From an uncultured bacterium (lineage in GTDB: Bacteria; Verrucomicrobiota; Lentisphaeria; Oligosphaerales; Oligosphaeraceae), in contig URJM01000024.1 in the NCBI GenBank assembly GCA_900548225.1, forward strand, positions 1 to 26,862: a stretch of DNA of 26,862 bases, given 5' to 3'. The position numbers were made by a program, and so were the translations under genes. Every line of letters starts with the position of its first letter. Within the stretch, counting starts at the first letter, position 1. Below the pieces are notes generated by a model that did no database searches, was not told the DNA's origin, and saw only the letters and a program-made list of their open reading frames with translations. This document shows, piece after piece, positions 7,461 through 15,201 of the stretch.

Positions 7461-7684
7461 ATTGTCAAGTGGGGTAGGGGGTGTTGAACGGCCTTGGGTC
7501 TTTGAAGGACAGCCGAATTGCGCAGGAGACGCTGCGTGCCGCTTATATTAGGCGAGTGTTCTTCGCTGATGTAGGATATTTCATAATGGTTTTTCTACCG
7601 TAAATGGTTGATTGGAAGAGATATTTCATTGCGGTCTGCGTGGCGTCTGCCGGTGCCATCCTGCTTCTTCTCAAGGTCAGGGCG
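7418..7684 (+). repeat. Right copy of duplicated trxB-tonB junction
   Basis: Same orientation as 4534-4810. Shared blocks include the start of trxB, the GGGGT-rich intergenic part, TTGAAGGACAG (7502-7512 against 4628-4638), and the start of the tonB-like gene. In this copy tonB is intact and trxB is reduced to a stub. The distance from the trxB start position to the tonB start is 144 bp here and 157 bp in the left copy. Confidence 0.85.
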
Positions 7685-8299
7685 CCATCCGGCGACAGCC
7701 GGGGTGTCGTCCCTTCGGCGCCACTGCCCGTTGTTGTCGTGGAGGTAGTTCCCGAGGAGGAGCCCGCGGCGAGCCCAGCCCCGGACTTGAAACCTCTCCA
7801 GGATGCGCCCCTTCCGGTAGGGGGAAAGGAATCTTTGCCTGAGGATGAAATAACATTACAACATCCTGCGGTGCAATATGTTATAACTCCTGTTCCAAAG
7901 ATCGCCGTGCCCAGGGTCGTCCTTCCACGGAAGAGCAATCCCGTGGAGGAGTCGGCTGCGCCGCCGGAGGAGGCCGTCGCGAAGGATGTGCCGAATGGAT
8001 TCTACGGGACAGGCGAGGTGGATGTGATTCCCGCCGCGACGCGTCAGATTTCCCCGGAGTATCCCTGGCGCGCCCGCCGGAAGGGTGTCTCAGGAAGCGT
8101 GGTATTGCAATTCATCGTCGGTGCGGACGGGGTGCCCCGCGACATCTCCGTCTTGTCCTCCTCCCCGAGTGGCTTTTTTGAGAAGTCAGCGGTTGACGCG
8201 GTCTCGTCGACTCTCTTTTCACCTGCGTTGCGTGACGGCATTGGCGTCCCCTGCAGGATGCAGCTGGAGGTCAGGTTTTCCCTGGAGTCGTCCAACTGA
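7604..8299 (+). CDS. TonB-family energy transducer protein
   Basis: This 231-residue protein has the TonB layout. A short cytoplasmic start (MVDWKR) precedes one membrane helix (about residues 8-24). Then comes a Pro/Val/Glu-rich periplasmic spacer (about 30-125). The C-terminal TonB domain is at about 140-228, with the typical pattern of a YPWRARRKGVSG helix-turn, a GSVVLQFIV strand, and a final strand that carries the Leu-Glu-Val-Arg-Phe segment. TonB proteins pass proton-motive energy from ExbBD to outer-membrane receptors; no exbBD or receptor gene is in the window. The start matches the decayed copy at 4730. A possible -10 element TATATT is at 7544-7549. TonB-domain proteins can also serve other envelope roles. 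Confidence 0.85.
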   Translation: MVDWKRYFIAVCVASAGAILLLLKVRAPSGDSRGVVPSAPLPVVVVEVVPEEEPAASPAPDLKPLQDAPLPVGGKESLPEDEITLQHPAVQYVITPVPKIAVPRVVLPRKSNPVEESAAPPEEAVAKDVPNGFYGTGEVDVIPAATRQISPEYPWRARRKGVSGSVVLQFIVGADGVPRDISVLSSSPSGFFEKSAVDAVSSTLFSPALRDGIGVPCRMQLEVRFSLESSN

Positions 8300-8374
8300 G
8301 GCCACGGTTGTTCAGGCCAGCACCTATTCTCATTGTGTATTGTAACTCACAGGTGCCCCAAAAAAAGAAATTAA

Positions 8375-8655
8375 AGAAGGGGAATTAATGCTTTTCTGAT
8401 TTCTTCAGGTAAAGGAGTCCGGCGATATTTTAGATTTGCAATACTGATCTATAGAACGAAGGGTGCGTATAGGAAAACCTTGCCCTTGGAACCATCGGTT
8501 TCACGCGACGCCTTCGCGGTGGCCAGCCAGAGGCTGGATTTCCGGTTCTTCAAGGAGTTCCCCCTTTCTCCATTATGGACGGTGCCCGGAGGGCCTGCGG
8601 AACAGGAAACAAGCAGTTGTGGTAACTGCGGCTGGAGTCGTAGCGGCCGGTGCTA
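8375..8655 (+). pseudogene. Possible gene remnant, open frame without start codon
   Basis: The frame 8375-8655 is open for 93 codons after a stop at 8372. From about 8474 its third positions are GC-rich like those of the real genes around it. It contains no ATG, and its TAA lies inside the loop of the terminator hairpin. The product is unrecognised. It may be the tail of a lost gene or a chance open frame in the tonB 3' untranslated region. Confidence 0.2.
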
Positions 8656-8673
8656 ACGGTCGTTTTTTTTTTT
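8643..8673 (+). terminator. Intrinsic terminator (plus strand)
   Basis: CGGCCG (8644-8649) pairs with CGGTCG (8657-8662) around a 7-nt loop and is followed directly by eleven T. It probably ends the tonB transcript or an RNA from the 8300-8640 stretch. Confidence 0.75.
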
Positions 8674-8780
8674 CGCCCCGTTAGGGTTGTTTTTGTTGAA
8701 TAGGGGTCTTTTGGGAGAGAAATCGCCCCGATGGGGTTGATTTCAGGTTGAAACTATTCTGTTTACATCATGGTGTGGTT

Positions 8781-10004
8781 CTAATTATTGTTTTCAATCA
8801 AATGGTCAAGCAGGAGCATTCCCAGGGCGATGGGTGCGTTGGTCCATCCGCTGTATATGCTTCCCGCGCCGCCCTCGTAGCAGTTTCCGCCGCCGTAGGT
8901 CCGTTCCTTGCAGTCGAACATGCCGCGCCAGCATCCGTGGAAGGTGAGGTCGGGGGATGTGTCCTGCATTTCGACGAGTTTTTCGCCCAGGGAACGTGCG
9001 GTTGGCAGGAACTTCCTGTCGCAGAAGGCGGCCAGCACCATCCCCAGGAAATCCCAGTTCAGGGTGTAGATCAAATCGGCCTTTTCTGGTCCCGTTGGGG
9101 CCTCGAAGTGCTCTGCGGGGGGGATGCCGTATTCCGGATTGGCGTCGATGCGGTTCTGGATGCGGAGGACGGCCTCCTCCAGGAGGCGTCGATGTGGTTG
9201 AGGCGCGTCGCCGTTCCAGTTCAGGAGGGCTCCCAGGATGGTGAGGTAGCCCAGTTCGCTTCCGTTGAATGTGTCCATCCGTGAGAATGCGAATTGCAGA
9301 TAGGCATCCAGTTGCGCGTCGACCTGTCTTCCTGTCTCCTGGTCAGTATCGGGTTCCTTGGCCAGCATCACCAGCGCGCACAGTGTGGGAACCGCCCAAT
9401 GGGGCAGTTCCAGCTGCCCCTGGTAGACCGCCTTTGGATCGGTGTACTTCTCCCGTGGGGTTTCGGCGGCGGTGAAGGTCCGCTGGAAGGCCTTCAGCAG
9501 ATCCAGGGCCTGGAGGCGGCCCCATTCCCGCAGTTGGTAGCGTTCGTCCAGGTGCGGGAAGAGACGCGCCATAACCAGTTCCATTGCGGCAACCCAGCCG
9601 TCATCGTCGAACCACAGGGCGTAGCGGCGCTGGATGTGGGACCAGTTCCAGGCGCCGATGACGCTGGTTTCGTCGGTCCGGTTCAGCAGCCCGCTTCGGA
9701 AGAAGAGGAAGTCCAGCAGATTCTTTGCAGTGGTTTCCGAGGAGGAATCGTGGTGGCAATGGCCGTGCAGGGCGAAGAGCAGCGCGGCCTCGAAATTGCA
9801 GTCGCTTCGACGCTGTTCCACAATGACGTAGCCCTCGTGTTCGGAAATGGCCGGGAAGGAATGCCGTATCTTGTCCATGGCGGCATTTCCGCCTGTGGTC
9901 ACGAGCCGTTCCGCCACACCCCATTCGCCGTCGCCCTGGGACATGATGCCCGAGTTGCGCATCCACGACAGGTTCAATTCGCAGGATTCAAGAAACTTTT
10001 CCAT
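8781..10004 (-). CDS. Uncharacterised alpha-helical, glycosidase-like protein
   Basis: This 407-residue protein has no signal peptide. It is rich in regularly spaced helices with aromatic and acidic residues (for example WNWSHIQRRYALWFDDDGW at about 118-136 and NWDFLGMVLAAF near 323-334), which fits an alpha/alpha-barrel fold of the six-hairpin glycosidase type. The C-terminal part is Gly/Cys-rich (FHGCWRGMFDCKERTYGGGNC), perhaps a substrate loop. I cannot assign a family. It starts 5 bp after the stop of the TIM-barrel gene at 10010, so the two are almost certainly co-expressed and may act on the same glycan. Confidence 0.5.
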   Translation of the reverse strand: MEKFLESCELNLSWMRNSGIMSQGDGEWGVAERLVTTGGNAAMDKIRHSFPAISEHEGYVIVEQRRSDCNFEAALLFALHGHCHHDSSSETTAKNLLDFLFFRSGLLNRTDETSVIGAWNWSHIQRRYALWFDDDGWVAAMELVMARLFPHLDERYQLREWGRLQALDLLKAFQRTFTAAETPREKYTDPKAVYQGQLELPHWAVPTLCALVMLAKEPDTDQETGRQVDAQLDAYLQFAFSRMDTFNGSELGYLTILGALLNWNGDAPQPHRRLLEEAVLRIQNRIDANPEYGIPPAEHFEAPTGPEKADLIYTLNWDFLGMVLAAFCDRKFLPTARSLGEKLVEMQDTSPDLTFHGCWRGMFDCKERTYGGGNCYEGGAGSIYSGWTNAPIALGMLLLDHLIENNN

Positions 10005-10009
10005 TTGTC

Positions 10010-11014
10010 TTACACTTTTCTCCCGAGTATTTCGTCACGGTATTCCAGGTATTCTCCGTAGTTCTTCCGGTTTTCGGCTCCTCCCGAGGGTCGGAAGAAC
10101 TCCTGGTATCCCCAGCTCATGATTTTGGCGGCGTCAGGGGCAGCAATCGCCAGCTTTCTCTTCAGTTTTTCCAATGGAGTCTTCTTCCAGTAGGGGCGGA
10201 CCCGCGGGTCGTTCACGCTTGTGTCGAAGCCGAAGCGGGCGATGTAGTCGTCCATGCTTTCAATGGGTAGTTCGCCGCCTTCCACATTCCCCCAGTATGT
10301 GGTTCCCGTGTCCTTGCAGGCGTGGATGACGGCCTGGCTGAAGGCGCGTCGCTGTTCATCGGTGATGATGCTCAAGTGCTGGCCGCCGTTGTCCTGGAGG
10401 GAGAGGATGTCGATGTGGCTCCTGGATAGGACCTCGCACCAGAAATCGTAGTATTCCCCGGGGTCGGCGTAGGGATAGTCTCCGCAGCCCCTGCCCACGT
10501 CGGGCATGAAGAATGGGGAGACGACCACGGGCTTTCCGTTGCGCCCGTGGCATAAGTCGGTAATTGCCGTGTAGAGATCCACGATTTTGGGGCGTTCCTT
10601 GCCAAAGTTCATGTAGATTTCATAGTCCAGATACCAGCTTTCGAAGGAGGGGCAGCTGCCGTAGCGGCGATCCATTTCATTGATGTGCCTTCGGGAAAAG
10701 TCCTCGGCTGCCTTCAAATCCCAGCATTCCCAGAAGCCGTGGTGAAAGCCCGAGGAGAGGCTGATGGACATGTCCCGTCGGCAGGTTTCCTCGAAAAGAT
10801 AGTCCAGCAACTGTCCGCCGCCCACTGCCGCGGGGCGATCCAGGGCTTCCTCGATGCCCGACCAGCAGCAGAGCAGGTCGATGCCGAAACGCTGGATGTC
10901 GTCCATGTCATGGGACCATGCGGTGGCGTCGTTGGTATAGAAGTCGGTGCAGTTCAGGAAGCTGTTCTCGCCTAGGCTGAACATGCAACCACTGATAAGC
11001 GGTTGGCAACTCAT
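10010..11014 (-). CDS. TIM-barrel glycosidase-like protein (DUF4434-like)
   Basis: This 334-residue cytoplasmic protein has alternating strands and helices of a (beta/alpha)8 barrel. Visible elements are the early strand RFGIDLLCCWSG, SLSSGFHHGFWECW, the acidic strand WYLDYEIYMNFG, VVVSPFF, and SRSHIDILSLQDNGGQ, followed by TTYWGNVEGGE with a candidate catalytic Glu. The LSLQD-type strand and overall order resemble DUF4434 proteins, which are thought to be glycoside hydrolases of unknown specificity. It forms a two-gene unit with the helical protein downstream (5-bp gap). No Shine-Dalgarno site is seen before ATG 11014. The family call is from memory of motifs and is moderate. Confidence 0.55.
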   Translation of the reverse strand: MSCQPLISGCMFSLGENSFLNCTDFYTNDATAWSHDMDDIQRFGIDLLCCWSGIEEALDRPAAVGGGQLLDYLFEETCRRDMSISLSSGFHHGFWECWDLKAAEDFSRRHINEMDRRYGSCPSFESWYLDYEIYMNFGKERPKIVDLYTAITDLCHGRNGKPVVVSPFFMPDVGRGCGDYPYADPGEYYDFWCEVLSRSHIDILSLQDNGGQHLSIITDEQRRAFSQAVIHACKDTGTTYWGNVEGGELPIESMDDYIARFGFDTSVNDPRVRPYWKKTPLEKLKRKLAIAAPDAAKIMSWGYQEFFRPSGGAENRKNYGEYLEYRDEILGRKV

Positions 11015-11102
11015 GGGGTGGTGTGCGTCGTGCCAAGTCCCGCCCGGAGTGATGCGCCGGGCGGTTCCCGGAGGGGGGCGTGTTGCGTGGCGGAGGATTC
11101 GG

Positions 11103-11654
11103 CTACTCGTTCCTCATCGTGATGAACTTGTCGCTGATGCTTTGGTAGAACTCGAGGTACTTGTAGCTGCGCACGCTGAAATCCGCGAAAAGCACGTTGA
11201 CGCGCCCGCCGTGGCGGTCGCCAATCTTGTAGTTGTTGGGGCCGTCGTTGGTGATGTTGATGTCGATGAGGCCATGCCAGGTGGGCTGGTTCACATAGTC
11301 GTCGGTGCTGTCAGCCAGGACAACCATGCCGCTTGGGTTGATGATTTTGGTCAGGCGCATGGGGGCGGGGACCCAGGCGCTGCCGTTGAACATCGCGTCG
11401 CCAAGGGTGGTGTAGTTGTAGCCGTAGTCAAGGAAGTGGATGGAAAACGCCATGGGGGCGCTGGAGTGCTGCTTGCCCATGCCGCAGGGACAGTAGCAGA
11501 GCTTCTTCATTTCTTCCTGGCTGCTCATGGCGCAGGAGATGATCTGCTGCCACTCGTTGAAGAAGGGGAAGTAGTCGTCGTTTTCGTTAATGTAGAGGGC
11601 GAAGACCAGTCCCAGCTGCTTGGCCTGGTTGGTGCAGGAAATGGCACGGTGCAA
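11103..11654 (-). pseudogene. 5'-truncated DUF1559-type prepilin-like protein
   Basis: The frame encodes the body and tail of a pilin-like protein common in PVC bacteria: HRAISCTNQAKQLGL near the start, then a globular region, and the closing GDRHGGRVNVLFADFSVRS typical of DUF1559/H-X9-DG proteins. The usual start (a short leader and an FTLIELL helix, which drives export and assembly) is missing. The only available start is a TTG at 11654, and an in-frame TAA lies four codons upstream. Without the helix the product could not be processed as a pseudopilin, so I treat it as broken. It lies 88 bp upstream of the glycosidase pair on the same strand. Confidence 0.65.
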
Positions 11655-11665
11655 CTGGAAAAATT

Positions 11666-11684
11666 AAACGCACTGTGTGCGTTT
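11666..11684. promoter_or_regulatory. 19-bp palindrome in divergent intergenic region
   Basis: AAACGCAC, TGT, GTGCGTTT is a perfect inverted repeat with 8-bp arms. It lies between the minus-strand glycosidase genes and the plus-strand epimerase, a usual position for the operator of a sugar-responsive regulator. On the minus strand it is followed by a short T-rich run, so a weak terminator or attenuator is the main alternative. No regulator gene is nearby. Confidence 0.45.
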
Positions 11685-11845
11685 CTGGCTGGGAGAATTA
11701 GAATCCCCTTTTTTTTCGGGGCAATTGCGTGGCAAACCTTCGTCCTGCCATTATCCTAAGCAGTTCTTCGGGAAAACCGTGCCGGATTGTGAATCGTTCC
11801 TTTTCCGTCCTTTCCCATTTCCCTTCCAACCTTGGAATTGCAATA

Positions 11846-13009
11846 ATGGATTTCCAACCGTTTATCGACCGTTATGAGAAGGAGTTGTTCGACGAGGTGA
11901 TACCCTTTTGGGAGGAGCATTGCGTCGACAAGGAATTCGGGGGCTACTTCACCTTTTTGGACCGCGACGGATCTGTCTACGACACTGAGAAATACATGTG
12001 GATGCAGTGGCGCATCGTATACATGTTCGCCACCTTCTACTCCTCCGTCCGCCGTGAGGAGAGGTGGCTTGACATTGCCCGTCAGGGGTATGATTTTCTT
12101 ACGGCGCATGGCAAATCCGAGGACGGCACCTACTACTTTGCCCTGAACCGTGCGGGCGAGGCCACGATGGCGCCCTCGAACATCTTCTCCGAATGCTTTG
12201 CCGCCATGGGCGCCGCGGCGCTCTTCAAGGCCACGGGCGAGGAGAAGTACAGAATCGAGGCCAACAGCGCCATGAAGAAATACATTGCCCGCATGGACAA
12301 TCCGAAGGGGCGCTGGGAGAAGGCCATGCCCGCCAAGCCCCGGCGTCTTTCCCATGGTCATTTCATGATGCTGGCCAACCTGGGCGTCGTCATGAAGGAC
12401 GCCCTTGGCACGGATGAATACGACCGTGATTGCGAGCGCGCCATCGACGCCGTCCTGTCGAAATTCTGGAACGAGGAATACCAGGTCCTGTTCGAGAACG
12501 TGAATCCCGACGGAACCTTCGACCTGGACTCCTGCGAGGGTCGTTTTATCAATCCGGGGCACGGCCTGGAGTCGATGTGGTTCGTCATGAACTACGCCGA
12601 GAAGCACAACGACCCGGGGATGATTGCCAAGGCCGCCAAGATCGTCCGCGCCCAGCTGGAATTCGGCACGGACAGGACCTTCGGCGGCATCTACTACTTC
12701 ATGGACGTCCTCCACAAGCCCCATTTGGAACTCCAGTGGGACATGAAGCTCTGGTGGCCGCACAACGAGGCGATTCTCGCCACCCTCTTTGCGTACCGCC
12801 TGACCCGCGACTCCTATTTCCTGGACAAGTTCCTGGAGATGGACAAGTGGGCGTGGGAGCATTTCAAGGACCCCGAATATCCCGAGTGGTTCGCCTATTT
12901 GAACCGTCGTGGCGAGCCCACCCACCTCCTCAAGGGCGGCAAGTGGAAGACCATGTTCCATCTGCCCCGCTGCCTCTTCGTCGCGCTGCAGCAGATGCGG
13001 AAGATGTAG
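11846..13009 (+). CDS. N-acylglucosamine 2-epimerase family (AGE) protein
   Basis: At 387 residues this matches the usual length of the AGE/RnBP family of alpha6/alpha6-barrel sugar epimerases. Residues reported as essential in cyanobacterial AGE line up almost by number: R56 in MQWR, H239 in NPGHGLES, E308 in WWPHNE, and H372 in MFHLPR. The family interconverts N-acetylglucosamine and N-acetylmannosamine; other members act on cellobiose or mannose, so the substrate is not fixed. ATG 11846 is chosen because the family start aligns there; the open frame extends to 11729 without homology. It is divergent from the glycosidase pair and is followed by a terminator hairpin, so it is a single-gene transcript in a sugar-use region. 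Confidence 0.9.
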   Translation: MDFQPFIDRYEKELFDEVIPFWEEHCVDKEFGGYFTFLDRDGSVYDTEKYMWMQWRIVYMFATFYSSVRREERWLDIARQGYDFLTAHGKSEDGTYYFALNRAGEATMAPSNIFSECFAAMGAAALFKATGEEKYRIEANSAMKKYIARMDNPKGRWEKAMPAKPRRLSHGHFMMLANLGVVMKDALGTDEYDRDCERAIDAVLSKFWNEEYQVLFENVNPDGTFDLDSCEGRFINPGHGLESMWFVMNYAEKHNDPGMIAKAAKIVRAQLEFGTDRTFGGIYYFMDVLHKPHLELQWDMKLWWPHNEAILATLFAYRLTRDSYFLDKFLEMDKWAWEHFKDPEYPEWFAYLNRRGEPTHLLKGGKWKTMFHLPRCLFVALQQMRKM

Positions 13010-13021
13010 GAGGGTCGGCCG

Positions 13022-13058
13022 CCTCCGTGCCAGGTCTTTCTGCACGGAGGTGTGTTTT
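13022..13058 (+). terminator. Terminator hairpin after the epimerase gene
   Basis: CCTCCGTGC (13022-13030) pairs perfectly with GCACGGAGG (13042-13050) across an 11-nt loop, followed by a T-rich tail. It lies 13 bp after the epimerase stop. Confidence 0.7.
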
Positions 13059-13252
13059 CAATATCCCGCAGGCCTTCCGAGGATTATCTCCGTCTAGGTC
13101 CCGGTGAGGTCGCCTCCATGCCTGCATGAATCAGGGATTATTCAGGGGGCGGGGCGGTTCCGGCATATCGAGGTTCGCCTTACAGCCCCTGTGCGTTTCC
13201 TCCCGGGAGGTGCGTGTGCTTTTCAGGCTGCGTTTTATTGCGTGTGGGCAGC

Positions 13253-13296
13253 AAAAAGCCCGTGCGTCGCGTGTGGTTGCGTCGTCCGGGCTTTTT
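13253..13296 (-). terminator. Terminator after tRNA-Ser, symmetrical
   Basis: AAAAAGCCCG and CGGGCTTTTT form a 10-bp stem with T-runs in both directions. It sits 9 bp after the tRNA 3' end and could also stop plus-strand readthrough. Confidence 0.75.
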
Positions 13297-13304
13297 CAAG
13301 ATAA

Positions 13305-13394
13305 TGGCGGAGAGAGAGGGATTTGAACCCCCGGTACTGTTGCCAGTACAGCGGTTTTCGAGACCGCCCCATTCGACCACTCTGGCATCTCTCC
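13305..13394 (-). tRNA. tRNA-Ser (anticodon CGA)
   Basis: This 90-nt gene folds as a class II tRNA. The acceptor is GGAGAGA/TCTCTCC with discriminator G and an encoded CCA. The anticodon stem GCGGT/ACCGC encloses loop CTCGAAA (anticodon CGA, reading UCG). The long variable arm GTACTG/CAGTAC is typical of serine, and the T-loop is TTCAAAT. Confidence 0.96.
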
Positions 13395-13419
13395 GACAGG
13401 GTGATTTGTAAGTCCGCGT

Positions 13420-13447
13420 AATGTAATCTTCTAGGTGTGAATAGCAA
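13420..13447 (-). promoter_or_regulatory. Promoter for tRNA-Ser
   Basis: On the minus strand TTGCTA (13447-13442), a 16-bp spacer and TACATT (13425-13420) stand 26 bp before the tRNA 5' end. The layout matches the promoters at 4921 and 17312. Confidence 0.65.
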
Positions 13448-13449
13448 GT

Positions 13450-14535
13450 TCACCTTTGGATTTCGCAGATGGCGAGCGTCATGGCGTCCAGCGCCAATTC
13501 GTCTGGTATTTTGAACCTAAGTCCCTTGCGGAGAGTTTCGACCTCCCTGATATCCGCCTCCGCCTCCTCCCTGGTTGGCACGGGAGTGTCCTTCATGTAT
13601 TTTACGAACTCCTGTTGAGGGAGCAGTTGTTCCGGTGTTCCCGCCGCCACTAGGTACCGTTGCCTGAACCAGGCCTGGATGGTGTCCAGGTATGCCCCGC
13701 GCAGCTTGTCGTATTCTGTGAAGACCTTTGCGTCAAGTGACTTCTGCTGTTCCTCCCGTGCGGCCCTGTCCTTCTTTGCGTTTTCCAGCCCCATCTGGTA
13801 TTCGGGGTCGTTTTTCAGGCGTGCCTTGACGGTTCTCGTCGCCTGCCTGTTGAGTTCCTCGAAGCGTTCAGCCAGTTCCCTCGAGGCGTTCAGCGCCACC
13901 CGTGTTCCTGCGCCGCGATGGATTGTGGCGAGCAATTTGAGCAGCTCCTCGGATGGCGATGCCTGGGCGGCTTCCTCCTCCTTTGAAAGTGGAGGGGGGA
14001 TGAGGGCGGAGTAGTCGGTCTTGTTGGAGCGCAACTGAAGGCACTGGCACCTTGACTTGATTGTCGGCAGCACGAATTGCGGACGGGTGGTCAGCAGGAT
14101 GAACATCGTGTTTTCGGATGGCTCCTCAAGGGTCTTGAGAAAGGCATTTGCGGCCTCCTTCTCCATTGCGGACGCCTCCGTGATGATGCCGACCATCACC
14201 TTGCCCGGGGGTGCTGCAAGGCCCATGAAGCGGTTGAATTCCCTGATTCTGTCTACGGGGATGGTGGCTTTCTTCGATTCCGGGGCTAGCTGTATGCATT
14301 CGATGTAGCTTCCGGCCATGCACCTCCGGCAGTTGTCGCAGCATCCGCAGGCGGATCCGTCCGGGTTTGGCTTTTGGCATGCCGCCGTCATTATCCATCC
14401 GTTTGCGAAGGTCTGGAGTTCCTGTGTCGAGTCTCCAATGAAGAAGTACGCCTGGCCGCGTCGTCCCCTGGCATTTGCGGATTCCAGGGCGGCGGCCTGC
14501 TTTGGAAAGAGAGATTTCCAGTCGGCTGCGTTCAT
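13450..14535 (-). CDS. holB: DNA polymerase III delta' subunit
   Basis: This 361-residue clamp-loader subunit helps load the sliding clamp at the replication fork. The N-terminal AAA+ domain has a degenerate P-loop (IGDSTQEL near 33-40), as usual for delta'. It has a cysteine cluster of the zinc-binding type (C53, C63, C65, C66, C69, C72), the ANAFLKTLEEPSENT element and the SRC motif in KSRCQ. The C-terminal half is a helical collar with a charged segment. ATG 14535 overlaps the tmk stop (ATGA), which fixes the start and indicates translational coupling. A longer frame to 14628 lies inside tmk and is rejected. Confidence 0.88.
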   Translation of the reverse strand: MNAADWKSLFPKQAAALESANARGRRGQAYFFIGDSTQELQTFANGWIMTAACQKPNPDGSACGCCDNCRRCMAGSYIECIQLAPESKKATIPVDRIREFNRFMGLAAPPGKVMVGIITEASAMEKEAANAFLKTLEEPSENTMFILLTTRPQFVLPTIKSRCQCLQLRSNKTDYSALIPPPLSKEEEAAQASPSEELLKLLATIHRGAGTRVALNASRELAERFEELNRQATRTVKARLKNDPEYQMGLENAKKDRAAREEQQKSLDAKVFTEYDKLRGAYLDTIQAWFRQRYLVAAGTPEQLLPQQEFVKYMKDTPVPTREEAEADIREVETLRKGLRFKIPDELALDAMTLAICEIQR

Positions 14536-15170
14536 CCGAAGAATCTCCTCTGGACTTCCAGCCAGATTTGCTCCGCAAGGACATCCACGGGCTGGGATGC
14601 GCTGAATTTGACTACCCTGGACGGACATTCCCGTGCGACTGCCAGGAATCCCTCCCTGACGCGTTCGTGGAAGGAACGTCCCTCGATTTCAAACCTGTCG
14701 CTCTGGGCGGCGGAGTTCTTCAGGACCTCCCCGAGGCGTTCAAAGCTCTCCTGGACTGTCAGGTCCAGGAGGATTGTCATGTCAGGCCAACGCCCTCCCA
14801 GGGTGAATTCGTTGAGGCTTCGGATGAAGCCTATGTCCATTCCGCGGGCATGCCCCTGGTATGCGGTCGTGGAGTCCGCGAACCTGTCGCAGAGGACGAC
14901 GCTGCCCTTTTCGAGTTCCGGCCAGACGAGGGTGCGCAGCAGTTGCGCCCTGCTTGCGGAGAAGAGGAGCAGTTCCGCCTCGTCTGAGATGGCTTCTGCG
15001 CGGTTTTTCATGACCAGTCTTCTGACATCCTCCCCGAGGGGGGTGCCTCCCGGTTCGCGTGTGCAGACGACATTGCGCCCCTTCTGGCGGAGGTGTTCGG
15101 CCAATAGTTTGATTTGAGTGGACTTTCCCGCCTTGTCGAGTCCCTCGAATGTGATGAAGATTCCTTTCAT
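14532..15170 (-). CDS. tmk: Thymidylate kinase
   Basis: This 212-residue enzyme phosphorylates dTMP to dTDP for DNA synthesis. The P-loop is EGLDKAGKST (9-18), followed by TREPGGTPLGE and the DRFADSTTAYQG element that binds substrate, all typical of bacterial TMP kinases. ATG 15170 starts right before the first beta strand; the 60 residues upstream in frame overlap the preceding gene and have no homology. It overlaps holB by 4 bp, a common tmk-holB pairing that links dTTP supply and replication. Confidence 0.95.
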   Translation of the reverse strand: MKGIFITFEGLDKAGKSTQIKLLAEHLRQKGRNVVCTREPGGTPLGEDVRRLVMKNRAEAISDEAELLLFSASRAQLLRTLVWPELEKGSVVLCDRFADSTTAYQGHARGMDIGFIRSLNEFTLGGRWPDMTILLDLTVQESFERLGEVLKNSAAQSDRFEIEGRSFHERVREGFLAVARECPSRVVKFSASQPVDVLAEQIWLEVQRRFFG

Positions 15171-15201
15171 TGGGTTTGGCGTATTTGCGCCCGTGTTGTG
15201 T

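Larger units (their letters stand above)
8300..8780. other. Intergenic region with terminator and short repeats
   Basis: Between tonB and the next minus-strand gene there is no clear complete gene. It holds an open frame without a start (8375-8655), an intrinsic terminator (8643-8673), an inverted repeat CTAACGG/CCGTTAG at 8653-8659 and 8678-8684, and two short similar motifs beginning CGCCCCG and ending GGGTTG near 8674 and 8725. The second of these, CCCC/GGGG, could end minus-strand transcripts. Confidence 0.5.

Noticed and set aside
4534..7684. Composite transposon around the glycosidase gene
   Set aside because: No transposase, terminal inverted repeats or target-site duplication is visible; the flanks are copies of host gene starts.
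11756..13045. Long minus-strand frame of 429 codons opposite the epimerase gene
   Set aside because: The plus strand encodes a clear AGE-family protein with all catalytic residues; the opposite frame is a shadow caused by GC-rich third positions.
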